Shown one piece after another: positions 52,994 through 61,829 of a stretch of 64,000 bases of DNA. This stretch comes from Candidimonas nitroreducens. GTDB lineage: Bacteria; Pseudomonadota; Gammaproteobacteria; Burkholderiales; Burkholderiaceae_B. The translations under genes were made by a program, and so were the position numbers. The DNA lies in the NCBI RefSeq assembly GCF_002209565.1, contig NZ_NJIH01000009.1, positions 186,001-250,000 of the forward strand, given 5' to 3'. A model generated the notes under the pieces. It worked only from the letters and a program-made list of their open reading frames with translations. It did no database searches and was not told where the DNA came from. The stretch's first letter is position 1; the number at the start of each line of letters is the position of its first letter.

Positions 52994-53914
52994 TTACTCA
53001 GTATCAAGCCGGCGGGTTGGCCTAGCAGTAGGCCAGATTTTCTTGATCGCACCGATCACTGCTCCGATCAGCGGGTCGTTTTCACGGTTCCGAAGGTAAG
53101 CTACAAAGAAATCATATTCAGCAATGGCTTTTCTAGATATGCATAACAAGCCTGCGCGCTCGCTATCGAATGCTCGCGGCTCAGGCAGCAACGTTAAGCC
53201 AATGCCAGACTCTGCCATGGCACGTGCTAGCATATGATTGTCTGTTCTAGCGACCACATTATTTTCGAATTCATGGCCGGAAAACAAGCGCTCAAGAATT
53301 TTCGGATATGCGAGATGTTTATCGGTAAAGGCGATCCATGGGGCCATGGCGAGCGACGCCAATTCGGCGTCCTCGACCCGGTCTCTCCATGTAATCGGGC
53401 CGACGACACGATATCGAAAAGTAGTGAGGTGAATGTAGGACAACGCTGGATCAATTGCTTCGCCGAGCGTCATGCCAAGATCTAGTTCACCAGTCTTCAG
53501 CCCTTCCGTTGTGCCCATGGCGTGGCGGATATGCACAGTCATTTTAACAAGAGGGTGCTGTTTCAAAACAGTTGCCGCAATAGCCCCAATACGGCTGTCC
53601 GCTGGGTCAGCGATAGACGATACTGCCACGCGACCACAGACCCGATCACTCAGCGATCTTGCATAAGATGAAAAGGTCGATGCATCGTTGAGTAGAGCTT
53701 TGGCCCTGCTAAGCAGCACCTCACCATGTGGGCTAAGTTCCAAGCTTCGGTTTATGCGGTTGAATAATTGAACCCCTAGATTCTGCTCTACCGCTTTGAT
53801 ATGGGCACTGGCAGCTGAAAGGCTCAAGTGCAGCCTTTCAGCTGCCTTTGTCAAATTCTGTTCCTCCGCTGTGGCGATGAAGGTTCTTAATTGAACGAGA
53901 TCGACAGGATGCAT
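52994..53914 (-). CDS. LysR-family regulator
   Basis: A 306-residue LTTR: winged helix at about 4-63 (VDLVQLRTFIATAEEQNLTK, LSAASAHIKAVEQNLG) and an effector-binding domain. It is divergent from the Bug/TauD/thiolase/ligase operon at 54105 and probably controls it through the dyad at 53944-53978. Its downstream end converges on the enoyl-CoA hydratase gene. Confidence 0.88.
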   Translation of the reverse strand: MHPVDLVQLRTFIATAEEQNLTKAAERLHLSLSAASAHIKAVEQNLGVQLFNRINRSLELSPHGEVLLSRAKALLNDASTFSSYARSLSDRVCGRVAVSSIADPADSRIGAIAATVLKQHPLVKMTVHIRHAMGTTEGLKTGELDLGMTLGEAIDPALSYIHLTTFRYRVVGPITWRDRVEDAELASLAMAPWIAFTDKHLAYPKILERLFSGHEFENNVVARTDNHMLARAMAESGIGLTLLPEPRAFDSERAGLLCISRKAIAEYDFFVAYLRNRENDPLIGAVIGAIKKIWPTARPTRRLDTE

Positions 53915-53943
53915 ACGTGTGGGCTTCCGAAAGATGTGTCGGA

Positions 53944-53978
53944 TTGATTTTTCTGGAAAATATATTTCTGAAAATCAA
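53944..53978. promoter_or_regulatory. Candidate LysR operator
   Basis: TTGATTTT (53944-53951) and AAAATCAA (53971-53978) are perfect 8-base inverted arms 19 bases apart, 30 bases upstream of the LysR start and within the divergent promoter. Two direct ATACGTA copies lie further on at 53996 and 54034. Confidence 0.45.
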
Positions 53979-54104
53979 AAATAAATGTGCTGAAAATACG
54001 TATGGACGCCGCCTGCTCGCTTAACGCATACTGATACGTAAGAGGATATCAATGCGATTTGGTGAAAATGGATCGTTTCATTTAGATTAATGGAGATAGT
54101 TATA

Positions 54105-55097
54105 ATGGTTCAAAAAATTATTAGCATTGCGGCGTTAAGAGTTGGCTTATTCTGTGTTGTGGCACTCTCCAGCTCCGTTTTTGCTGGCACATATCCAGAA
54201 CGTCCAATTGAAATTATCTGCCCGTACCCGGCGGGAACATCCAGTGATGTGACGACAAGAGAGTTGGCCACTCATATGGCGGCGATTCTAAAGCAGTCTG
54301 TCGTGGTAATCAATAAGCCAGGCGCAGGAGGACTCATTGCAACAGTAGATGCAGCACGGGCCAAACCCGACGGATACACGCTATTTGCTGCTGCTAACGG
54401 TACCCAGTATATCAATCCTATTATTTATAAAAAGGTCAATTATGACCCATTTAAAGATTTTACTCCAATTTCCAGATACGTTTCTTACCCAAACGTGCTG
54501 GTGGTGAACGCAAATCAACCTATCAAGAATCTTGCTGATTTAGTTGCTCTCGCGAAGTCCCGAACCGGAAATAAGTCCCTGTCATTCGGAACCGGTGGGA
54601 ATGGAACGACATCGCATATCGCTGGCGCACAGTTTCAGAAGATGATCGGGGCTGATCTATTAAATGTTCCCTATCAAGGAACAATCTCAGCGGTTAGAGA
54701 AGTGGTCGCTGGTCGTGTCGATATGGTGTGGGGGAATTTGAATATTACCATGCCGTTCATCCAGAGTGGAAAATTGCGCCCGCTCGCTATTTCTTCAGCT
54801 AGGCGACACCCGTTATTACCGGATACACCGACGTTTAAAGAGGTGGGTTATCCAGAGGCTGAAATGAATGTATGGAGTGGCCTAGTCGCTCCTGCGGGGA
54901 CGCCGCCAGAAATTATTAAGAAATTGAATCGGGTTATCGTTGAAGCCGTGAAAAATCCTTCTCTCGTCAAAAACTATGAAACCTCTGGAGCACAGCCAGA
55001 AAGTGATGCTAGCCCGGAAGCGTTCGCCGAGTTTCTGAAAGAGGAAACCGACCGCTGGTCTCCTGTGATTCGGTCGCTCGGTATTGTTCTTAATTAA
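54105..55097 (+). CDS. Bug/TctC-family periplasmic solute receptor
   Basis: A 330-residue receptor with signal peptide ending SSSVFAGT (residues 1-29). Mature hallmarks: YPERPIEIICPYPAGTSSDV, VVINKPGAGG and KPDGYTLF. It heads an operon with TauD-like dioxygenase, thiolase-like, DUF35 and acyl-CoA ligase genes. GGAGAT precedes the ATG at good distance. Codon and base use is clearly AT-richer than the Bug genes at 7978 and 62886, which suggests separate acquisition. Confidence 0.92.
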   Translation: MVQKIISIAALRVGLFCVVALSSSVFAGTYPERPIEIICPYPAGTSSDVTTRELATHMAAILKQSVVVINKPGAGGLIATVDAARAKPDGYTLFAAANGTQYINPIIYKKVNYDPFKDFTPISRYVSYPNVLVVNANQPIKNLADLVALAKSRTGNKSLSFGTGGNGTTSHIAGAQFQKMIGADLLNVPYQGTISAVREVVAGRVDMVWGNLNITMPFIQSGKLRPLAISSARRHPLLPDTPTFKEVGYPEAEMNVWSGLVAPAGTPPEIIKKLNRVIVEAVKNPSLVKNYETSGAQPESDASPEAFAEFLKEETDRWSPVIRSLGIVLN

Positions 55098-55126
55098 TCG
55101 AATTTGCATTATGTGAAGGTGGTTTT

Positions 55127-55945
55127 ATGAGTATCGAGGTTATTCAACTCACTCCCAATATAGCGGCTGAAATTAAGGGGATCGATTTGAGGGTTTTTGA
55201 AAAATTTCAAATAGATCAAATAAGGAAGGCCTTTTTAGAGCATGGTGTTATCGTTTTTCGCGATCAATTTCTGAGTCCCGAGCAACATGTGAATTTTGCG
55301 AAAAGCATGGGTGACGTGATGGTGTATGGGGGCTATAAGCCATTTGATGATCTGCCTACCGGCATGTTCCGTTTTGCAAACGACGGGAAAGAAAAGACCA
55401 TCACGGAACATTGGCACTTTGATGGTACGTACTATGACATGCCGCCCGCCGCGGGCATTCTGGCGCCACAAAAAATTCCTGCCATCGGCGGCGATACTAT
55501 GTGGTCCAACCAGTATGTCACGTATGAACGGCTGTCAGATGGTATGAAGAAACTGCTTTCCGGCCTCTGGACGGAATGTGTCTCGCATCGTTCCAGTCGG
55601 AAATACAACAACGAGCTGATGTCAGCCACGCAGCCTGCCATTCGCAAGCATCCGGAAACAGGCCGCCTATCGCTCAATATTGGGCATCCGGAAACCTGCG
55701 TACAGTTTGTCGGGATGACTGAGGAAGAAAGCCAGCCACTCATTCGGCATCTGCATGCGCAGACGCATGAGCCGGACAATGTTTATCGTCATCAGTGGAG
55801 ACTGGGCGATGTCGTCCTGTGGGACAACCGGTGCACTATGCATTATGCGATCCATGATTACGGCATGGCTGAGCGTGAGATGTATCGGATGACGATCTTG
55901 GGCGATCGACCGCGGGGCCCACTGGGCCAGCAACCGGCGGAATGA
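55127..55945 (+). CDS. TauD/TfdA-family 2-oxoglutarate dioxygenase
   Basis: A 272-residue Fe(II)/2-oxoglutarate dioxygenase. HWHFDGTY (H97, D99) and DNRCTMHYAIHDYG (distal His) make the facial triad, and RMTILGDRPRG holds the 2-oxoglutarate-binding Arg. Relatives oxidise taurine, 2,4-D and other carboxylates or ethers. It is between the Bug receptor and thiolase-like genes, so it likely catalyses the first oxidative attack on the imported compound. Its stop overlaps the next ATG. Confidence 0.88.
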   Translation: MSIEVIQLTPNIAAEIKGIDLRVFEKFQIDQIRKAFLEHGVIVFRDQFLSPEQHVNFAKSMGDVMVYGGYKPFDDLPTGMFRFANDGKEKTITEHWHFDGTYYDMPPAAGILAPQKIPAIGGDTMWSNQYVTYERLSDGMKKLLSGLWTECVSHRSSRKYNNELMSATQPAIRKHPETGRLSLNIGHPETCVQFVGMTEEESQPLIRHLHAQTHEPDNVYRHQWRLGDVVLWDNRCTMHYAIHDYGMAEREMYRMTILGDRPRGPLGQQPAE

Positions 55946-57180
55946 TATCCAGCACGGACATGGGCGAGAAAGAAACGAACAAATTTCGTAGCCGATTCGC
56001 CGCGCAACGTGTGGCGATTGCAGGTATCGGGATGACGAAACTATCGAAGGAATCCGGCAAGACAGAGCAGCAGTTGGCTGTCGAGGCTATTCTCACGGCA
56101 GTTGAAGATAGTGGGCTGGATCTGCAGTCTATCGATGGCATTGTGAAGTATTCGGCGGATTCGACCAAGGAAAGTACCTTGGTTGATATGCTCGGATTGT
56201 CCAATGCCCGTTTTTTTGCCGAGGTAGGCTATGGGGGTACGGCAACTGTTGGCGTGATTGCGCTGGCCCAAGCTGCGATTGCCTCGGGCCAAGCACGATG
56301 CGTAGTGTGCTATCGGGCAATGAACGGTCGATCCGGCATGCGATACGGTCGAGGCGAGCGTATGCTGAAATCTAAGAGTGACGATATCGCAATCGCGGAT
56401 GGCAGCCGTACGTTTGGCAGTGCCTTGACTGGCCCATTTGGGTTGTTGTCGCCTAGCCAACTTATGGGACTGTGGGCACGACGCTACGCTTACGAATTCG
56501 GTTTTGATGACGAGACCTTGTCGGGTGGGTTGGCTGCTGTCGCGATGACTCAGCGCGCCTACGCGGCAAACAATCCTCATGCGATGCTTCGCGATCGGCC
56601 ATTGTCGCTTGAGGATTATCAGTCGAGCCGCATGATTGCCGAGCCGCTGCGTCTGCCTGATTTTTGTCTTGAAGTGGATGGCGGCGCGGCGATTCTCGTT
56701 GCGGATCCAGATTGGGCTAGGGGCAGGGTACGTAAGCTTGTCCCCGTCCTCGCCGTAGATCGCAATCTTGAGCGAGGCGGCGATACCCCTACGCTTTACC
56801 ACGAACGGATGGATCGCCTGGTTTCGGAACGTGCCCGCCGAATTTTTTCATTGGCCGATGTCAGTCCAGAGGACGTAGATGTCGCTGCTATTTATGATGC
56901 GACCAGTGTCATGGTGTTGATGGCACTCGAGGATTATGGCTTTTGCGGTCGAGGAGAAGCCATTGAGTTCGCAAGGACGGGACAACTGGGGATCCAGGGG
57001 AAACTGCCCACCAATCCTCACGGCGGCCTGCTATCGGAGGGCTATTTGCACGGCATCAACAATCTGCTTGAGGTGGTGCGTCAAATGAGAGGCGAATCTG
57101 TCAACCAGGTCGCTGGTGCCCAGGTCGGCTTTTACACGGTGGGTAATGGTTCCGTGCTATTGGGAGACGCCGATGCGTGA
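55942..57180 (+). CDS. SCP2-type thiolase-like protein
   Basis: A 412-residue thiolase-fold protein of the acetyl-CoA acetyltransferase (SCPx-like) group. It opens RVAIAGIGMTKLSKESGKTE and contains the VCYRAMNGRSGMR-type loop; the GPFGLLSPSQ and NPHGGLLSEGYLHG segments carry the later active-site His. It always occurs with a DUF35 OB-fold partner, which is the next gene, overlapping by eight bases. Together they may cleave or bind a 3-oxoacyl-CoA or perform a retro-aldol step as in steroid catabolism. Confidence 0.85.
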   Translation: MISSTDMGEKETNKFRSRFAAQRVAIAGIGMTKLSKESGKTEQQLAVEAILTAVEDSGLDLQSIDGIVKYSADSTKESTLVDMLGLSNARFFAEVGYGGTATVGVIALAQAAIASGQARCVVCYRAMNGRSGMRYGRGERMLKSKSDDIAIADGSRTFGSALTGPFGLLSPSQLMGLWARRYAYEFGFDDETLSGGLAAVAMTQRAYAANNPHAMLRDRPLSLEDYQSSRMIAEPLRLPDFCLEVDGGAAILVADPDWARGRVRKLVPVLAVDRNLERGGDTPTLYHERMDRLVSERARRIFSLADVSPEDVDVAAIYDATSVMVLMALEDYGFCGRGEAIEFARTGQLGIQGKLPTNPHGGLLSEGYLHGINNLLEVVRQMRGESVNQVAGAQVGFYTVGNGSVLLGDADA

Positions 57181-57613
57181 ATCTAAAATGCTGCCCGCTG
57201 ATGAGAGCGTATCCGCCAAAAGCGTCATCCTGCCAGAGGCGAGTGGTGCCGTTCAAATGTTTTGGCAGGGAGCCGCCAGCGGGAAACTGCTAGTGCAGCG
57301 TTGCCAACACTGCGGACATATATGGCATCCGCCTTCCGATGTGTGTGGCAAGTGCCAGTCTATGAATATTGACTGGGTTCCTGCCTCTGGAAAAGGAGTT
57401 CTCTATAGCTACACGAAGGTTCAGCACGCAGTGCACGCCGCCGTGCAGTCCTGGATTCCGTACATCTTATGCATGGTGGAGCTAGATGAAGGAACTCGCA
57501 TTCTGTCCCTATTTGATGACGCCAAGGCGCCGCCATTGATTGGGAAAACGGTAGCATTGCGTTTTCAGAAGATGCCGGAAGGGCTCCAGCTCCCCATTTT
57601 TTTTCACGATTGA
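57173..57613 (+). CDS. DUF35 Zn-ribbon/OB-fold protein, thiolase partner
   Basis: A 146-residue protein. The rubredoxin-like ribbon CQHCGHIWHPPSDVCGKC has four cysteines for zinc, followed by an OB-fold (GKGVLYSYTKVQHAVH and onward). Such proteins associate with SCPx-type thiolases and bind acyl-CoA. GGGAGA precedes the ATG at 57173, which overlaps the thiolase stop. It therefore forms a complex with the preceding gene product. Confidence 0.88.
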   Translation: MRESKMLPADESVSAKSVILPEASGAVQMFWQGAASGKLLVQRCQHCGHIWHPPSDVCGKCQSMNIDWVPASGKGVLYSYTKVQHAVHAAVQSWIPYILCMVELDEGTRILSLFDDAKAPPLIGKTVALRFQKMPEGLQLPIFFHD

Positions 57614-57649
57614 ATCGCATATCTAAATATTTGTACCCGAGAAATATTC

Positions 57650-59287
57650 ATGCAACACCTCCCCCAGACTCCCTTCGATGAGAACTGCACGATCGCAGGG
57701 CTCCTGACAGCGCGTGCCGAGGCCCTTGGGTCGCTTCCATTTGTCGCTTTTGAGGGCCAGGAATGGACATACTCGCAAACGCTGGAGCATTCGCGCACAT
57801 TTGCCCGTGCATTGTCCGTGGTTGGTGGCCAGATCGCCGATCGCGTTGCAATGATGGTCGAGAATCGGCTCGAGTTCTTTGCGGCGTGGTTCGGAACGGC
57901 GTTGGCAGCAGGGGTACATGTCCCGTTGAATCCAGAGTACCGAGGGGAAATTCTGCGTCAGGTATTAGTGGACATCGCCGCGCGTTATGTTGTCGTCGAG
58001 TCACATCTGTTGCCGAATCTCCTGTCCGCAATGGACGGCACCGATCACAAGATCGAACTTCTAGTGATTATGGATCACGATCCCTCGCAGGCGCTGCCCA
58101 ATAGTGAAAGCTGGCGTGCGCTTTCTTGGGAGATTTTTTTGGAGGGGGGCATAGGCGTTCAAATGCCAGAGTACCAGCGCTCGGCCTACGAGCTCGGTGC
58201 GGTGATGCTTACCTCGGGGACGACGGGGGTTTCAAAAGGCGTAATGGTGTGCGATAAACACGCGATCACGCAGGGTAGGGAAGCAGCAGAAGCTTACGGC
58301 ATTCAATCCGATGACGTGATGTTTACGTGTTTGCCGCTCTTTCACGCGAACGCGGCATGGTCGACGGTGCTGGCTGCGTTGCAATCGGGAGCAAAGGTTG
58401 CGCTGTCTCGCCGTTTTTCGGCCCGTAGGTTTTGGAAGGATGCGGCGGAGTTGGGCGCGACACAGGTCGCCTTACTAGGAACGATGCTGCATATGCTGGT
58501 CGCGCAACCACCGTCTGATGCCGATCGTGCTCATCGCGTCCGGATCGGGAACTCGGTACCTTGCCCACCTGATGTGATGATTGCCTTCGAGCGCAGGTTC
58601 GGCGTGCATTTGTTGGAGACCTACGGCAATACCGAAACGAAGCGAATCCTCAGCAATCGTCACTATCATCGGAAGCTTGCCTCGGCGGGTTATCCCACGC
58701 CGACCAGCATTGTCGAAATTCACGATGAGAATGGATGGCGTGTGTCGCCGGGTGTGATCGGTGAGATGGTTTATCGCCCTAAAGAGCCAGGCATTATAAC
58801 GTTAGGTTATCTGAATAAGCCGGAAGCAACACTTGCCATGGTGCGTAATGGATGGTGGTGCACGGGTGATCTCGCTTGGCAGGATACCGACGGTTTCGTC
58901 TATTTTGCCGGCCGCAAAAAAGACGCACTGCGGCGCCGGGGAGAGAACGTATCTGCTTTCGAGGTTGAGCGCGCGTTGATGTCTCATCCAGGTGTGCTGC
59001 TTGCAGCAGTAGTCGCTGCACTATCCGAATTGTCGGAAGACGAGATTTTGGCGGCAGTGGTTCGCGCTCCGGGGTCGACCGCTACTGAAGAGGAAGTTTT
59101 CAAGCACGCAGATGAGAATCTGCCGCATTTCATGGTGCCCAGATACATCGCCTTTGTCGACAGTCTGCCCGAGACCACGACTGGGAAAATCGCCAAGGCT
59201 GGGCTTTCGGAACAGCTTATGCAGGGTGAGGTGTGGGATAGCGAACGTGTGGGGTTGGCAGCTACGCGCACGCGTAGAAATACGTAG
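57650..59287 (+). CDS. AMP-forming acyl-CoA synthetase (CaiC-like)
   Basis: A 545-residue ANL-superfamily ligase. MLTSGTTGVSKGVMVC is the P-loop (about 184-199), LLETYGNTETKRI the A5 motif (usual YGxTE), and TGDLAWQDTDGFVYFAGRKKDALRRRGENVS the A7/A8 hinge; the catalytic Lys is in TTGKIAKAGL. It activates a carboxylic acid to its CoA thioester with ATP. It closes the Bug-TauD-thiolase-DUF35 operon and likely makes the thiolase substrate. Confidence 0.9.
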   Translation: MQHLPQTPFDENCTIAGLLTARAEALGSLPFVAFEGQEWTYSQTLEHSRTFARALSVVGGQIADRVAMMVENRLEFFAAWFGTALAAGVHVPLNPEYRGEILRQVLVDIAARYVVVESHLLPNLLSAMDGTDHKIELLVIMDHDPSQALPNSESWRALSWEIFLEGGIGVQMPEYQRSAYELGAVMLTSGTTGVSKGVMVCDKHAITQGREAAEAYGIQSDDVMFTCLPLFHANAAWSTVLAALQSGAKVALSRRFSARRFWKDAAELGATQVALLGTMLHMLVAQPPSDADRAHRVRIGNSVPCPPDVMIAFERRFGVHLLETYGNTETKRILSNRHYHRKLASAGYPTPTSIVEIHDENGWRVSPGVIGEMVYRPKEPGIITLGYLNKPEATLAMVRNGWWCTGDLAWQDTDGFVYFAGRKKDALRRRGENVSAFEVERALMSHPGVLLAAVVAALSELSEDEILAAVVRAPGSTATEEEVFKHADENLPHFMVPRYIAFVDSLPETTTGKIAKAGLSEQLMQGEVWDSERVGLAATRTRRNT

Positions 59288-59389
59288 TTGGTGCTGAATA
59301 ACCCAGTTTTCAGGCATACATGCCGGTTGGCGCGTTTACGAGTCTAAGCTCACCGAGACTGCTGATCGATAGCCTGAAATGAAGTTTCT

Positions 59390-59408
59390 GCCGATAATCT
59401 TTATCGGC
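59390..59408 (+). terminator. Hairpin after the acyl-CoA synthetase operon
   Basis: GCCGATAA-TCT-TTATCGGC has perfect 8-base arms and a 3-base loop about 100 bases after the last stop. There is no T-run, so function is uncertain. Confidence 0.4.
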
Positions 59409-59465
59409 GCGCGTTCCATCGCCATGATCCATGCATAAAAAAGCCGCAGCTAGTGTCGTGTTTGA

Positions 59466-59852
59466 TTAGTTTAGATTCTTACGAGCGATGCTCTGTTTGA
59501 CCCGCTCAAACTTGGCCAAAATGACCTCGGCATGCTTTGTCCAACGGAATGGCTTTGCCCCATATGCATTATGAGCATCAATAAACTGTCGAATCGACTC
59601 GCGCGATCCCTGCACGCTGCCGAAGACGCCCCGATACAGCGCTCTGCGCTCGAGGCTTGCGAACCATCGCTCGACAGCATTCAGCCACAAGGCGCTCGTC
59701 GACGTGCAGTGCAGCTTGACGCGCTGGTGCTTGGCAAGCCAGGCTTTCACTTTGGCGGTCTTGTGCGTGGAACTATTGTCGAGGATGACATGTAGATTCA
59801 TCGCAGCGTCGGTCGCTTTGTCGATCTGGCGCATGAGTTCGAAGAACTGACG
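59466..59852 (-). pseudogene. IS630-family transposase, C-terminal remnant
   Basis: The frame contains VILDNSSTHKTAKVKAWLAKHQ and WLNAVERWFASLERRALYRG, the second Asp and Glu of the DDE triad of IS630 transposases, and a normal C-terminus. The N-terminal half, with HTH and first Asp, is missing; upstream the frame stops at ARQFFELMRQIDKAT. It cannot be active. Part of the IS remnant cluster before tRNA-Asn. Confidence 0.82.
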
Positions 59853-59937
59853 CGCTTAGTGGGTGCCGTAAGCTCCCCCAGAGAGTAGTAGACGATAGCC
59901 AGTAGAATTTCGGAGCCTCCTAGAGTCGGAGACTCCC

Positions 59938-60016
59938 TTGAAGAAAAGCAGATTTACCGAAAGCCAGATTGTTGCGGTGCTCAAAGAAGGTGAGGGCGGA
60001 ATCCCGGTCGCCGTAC
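59938..60016 (+). pseudogene. IS3-family OrfA N-terminal remnant
   Basis: TTG at 59938 begins KKSRFTESQIVAVLKEGEGG, the standard start of IS3-family (IS51/IS407 group) OrfA. The match ends at IPVA, just where the left end of the IS110-type element begins, so it was cut by that insertion or a deletion. Confidence 0.75.
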
Positions 60017-61424
60017 ATGGACGCCCCCGGTTTGCCAAGCTTTCATTTCGATGATGGGTCGAAGGAAGAGATTGCAGCCGTACATTCGGACTTTCGGTGT
60101 GGTATTTCTCCACTGTCCCTGATGGAATCTGCTGGCTGGCGCCCCCATCGTTAACACGCGAATCGTTGTCGCATCGGGGGAAACGGGCTTTACCAACCAC
60201 GATCTAACCTGTCTTGCCATCAATGTCGTGATCGCCTGAGCAATCGGTGAGGTGAAATCTGCTGCGTGTTGATGATGTATATAGGGTGAGCGGGTCAGGC
60301 TACACGTTCGCTGCACCGACCACATGGTCGGGCTGGAAGCGGCGGTTATAAAACAGCACCGCTCAGACTATCCTGGCCGTCTTGTTCGCTTGGGCTACCA
60401 CGGCGATGTTCGTGCCCCGTCGATGGATCAGCTTACAGAGCCAGTGTTCGGGAGGCGCCTTTCTGCCAATGCTATAGGCAAGTGATCGGGCCCCGTGAAT
60501 CAGCAACGTTCGCAGGTAGACGTCGCCCCGCTTGTTGATACTAAGTAACGTAGGCTTGCCGCCGCTGGAGTGTTGCCTGGGCACCAGCCCAAGCCATGCG
60601 GCAAGCTCCCGTCCGCTCTTGAAGTTGCGAGCATCTCCCACTGTGGCCACCATTGCTGTGGCGGTCAATGGCCCAATGCCCGGAATCTGCTCAAGCCGCT
60701 GGCTCGCCTGGTCACTTCGGTGCCAGGCCTTGATCTGAATCTCAATCTTGTCGACCTGCCGATCCAGCAGCCTCAAGTGCTCCAGCAGCCGTTCCACGAG
60801 CGCCCGAAACATACCTGGCACCTCACTGGCTGCATCCTCAATCAGCGCGGGCACTCGTTGCCGGATGTAGCTAATGCCTTGAGGCACAACCAGATCATAC
60901 TCTGCCAGTAGGCCCCGGATTTGGTTGGCCTGGGCGGTTCGCGCCTTGATGAATCCCTGACGTGCCCGGTGTAGCGACAACACGGCCTGCTGATCAATGC
61001 TCTTGATAGGTACAAACCGCATCGTGGGCCGACCGACCGCTTCACAGATCGCCTGGGCATCGGCGACGTCATTTTTATCGCTCTTGACGTAGGGTTTGAC
61101 GAATTGTGGTGCGATCAGCTTGACCGTATGTCCCAAAGCCTGCAACTGACGGGCCCAGTGGTGGGCGCTGCCGCAAGCTTCCATGCCAATGAGACACGGC
61201 TCCAGATTGGCAAAGAACGCCGTTATCTGATCACGTCGCAGTTGCTTGCGTAGAACCACCTTGCCCCGCGCATCCGCGCCGTGAACCTGGAATACGTTCT
61301 TTGCAAGGTGTCGATGCCGACCGTCGTAATCTTCATGGTGGACGCCCCCCTGAGATGCAGTGAGTGTTGACACCCTCACTTTAGGGCAGCTCGATGCCGT
61401 GCGGCTTCAGGTAGGGGCGTCCAT
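60017..61424 (-). mobile_element. IS110-family element (IS1111-like)
   Basis: ATGGACGCCCC at 60017-60027 and its complement at 61414-61424 are matching ends of a 1.4 kb element that contains an IS110 transposase gene and a noncoding stretch of about 335 bases (60028-60362) downstream of the gene. That stretch has no gene I can support. The boundary on the left agrees with the break in the IS3 OrfA remnant. Confidence 0.55.
60363..61336 (-). pseudogene. IS110-family transposase with an N-terminal frameshift
   Basis: The true ATG at 61336 starts MKITTVGID, then the frame slips; LAKNVFQVHGADARGKVVL and the rest run in another frame to 60363. The span of 974 bases is two more than a multiple of three and the sequence GACACCTTGC fits a two-base AC duplication near 61318-61321. 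The DEDD domain (first Asp in GID, KSDKNDVADAQAI) and the C-terminal serine domain (IPGIGPLTATAMVATVG, HSSGGK) are otherwise whole. The first Asp is cut off from the rest, so the product is inactive unless the frameshift is bypassed. Confidence 0.8.
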
Positions 61425-61530
61425 CCCATTGTTAATGGGGTAGAGCCCGAAAAATGTTCGCGGGTGTGGTTTTCTAGCCAACCGAAATTGAACTTTCAGG
61501 GGTACACAGAGGGTACACAGCGCCAAGAAA

Positions 61531-61558
61531 CAAAAAGCCAACTCCGAAGAATTGGCTT
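61531..61558 (-). terminator. Rho-independent terminator of tRNA-Asn
   Basis: On the minus strand AAGCCAATTC-TTCG-GAGTTGGCTT forms a 10-base stem with a stable TTCG tetraloop, followed by TTTTTG. It lies 17 bases after the tRNA 3' end. Confidence 0.85.
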
Positions 61559-61574
61559 AAGTGTTTGATTTATT

Positions 61575-61650
61575 TGGCTCCCCGAACTGGGTTCGAACCA
61601 GTGACCTGCGGATTAACAGTCCGTCGCTCTACCGACTGAGCTATCGGGGA
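61575..61650 (-). tRNA. tRNA-Asn (GTT)
   Basis: 76 bases on the minus strand starting TCCCCGATAGCTCAG and ending in encoded CCA. The acceptor stem TCCCCGA/TCGGGGA pairs, the D-loop has AGCTCAGTCGGTAGAGC, the anticodon loop CTGTTAA gives GTT, and the T-loop is GGTTCGAACC. A TATAGT box at 61665-61670 may be the promoter -10. tRNA 3' ends are common integration sites; the IS- and frameshift-rich segment lies on its 3' side. Confidence 0.96.
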
Positions 61651-61829
61651 ATTAAAGAAGCGAAACTATAGCAAGAATTCAGGGGCCGTGCAAACGCAGC
61701 CCCTGGGTGGCGGGACTGTGCTGCGCGCCGCTACAGGCGTAGCTCGACGGGCTCTCGGGCAGCCGCACAACTCACTGCCGTTTCAGAGCGCCGTTTCCCT
61801 TCGGCAAGGCGGCCACATGCATCGCCATC

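Noticed and set aside
61490-61530. Two GGGTACACAG copies next to the tRNA-Asn terminator as an att core
   Set aside because: The repeat is short and not related to the tRNA 3' end; no integrase is nearby. It was not strong enough to call.
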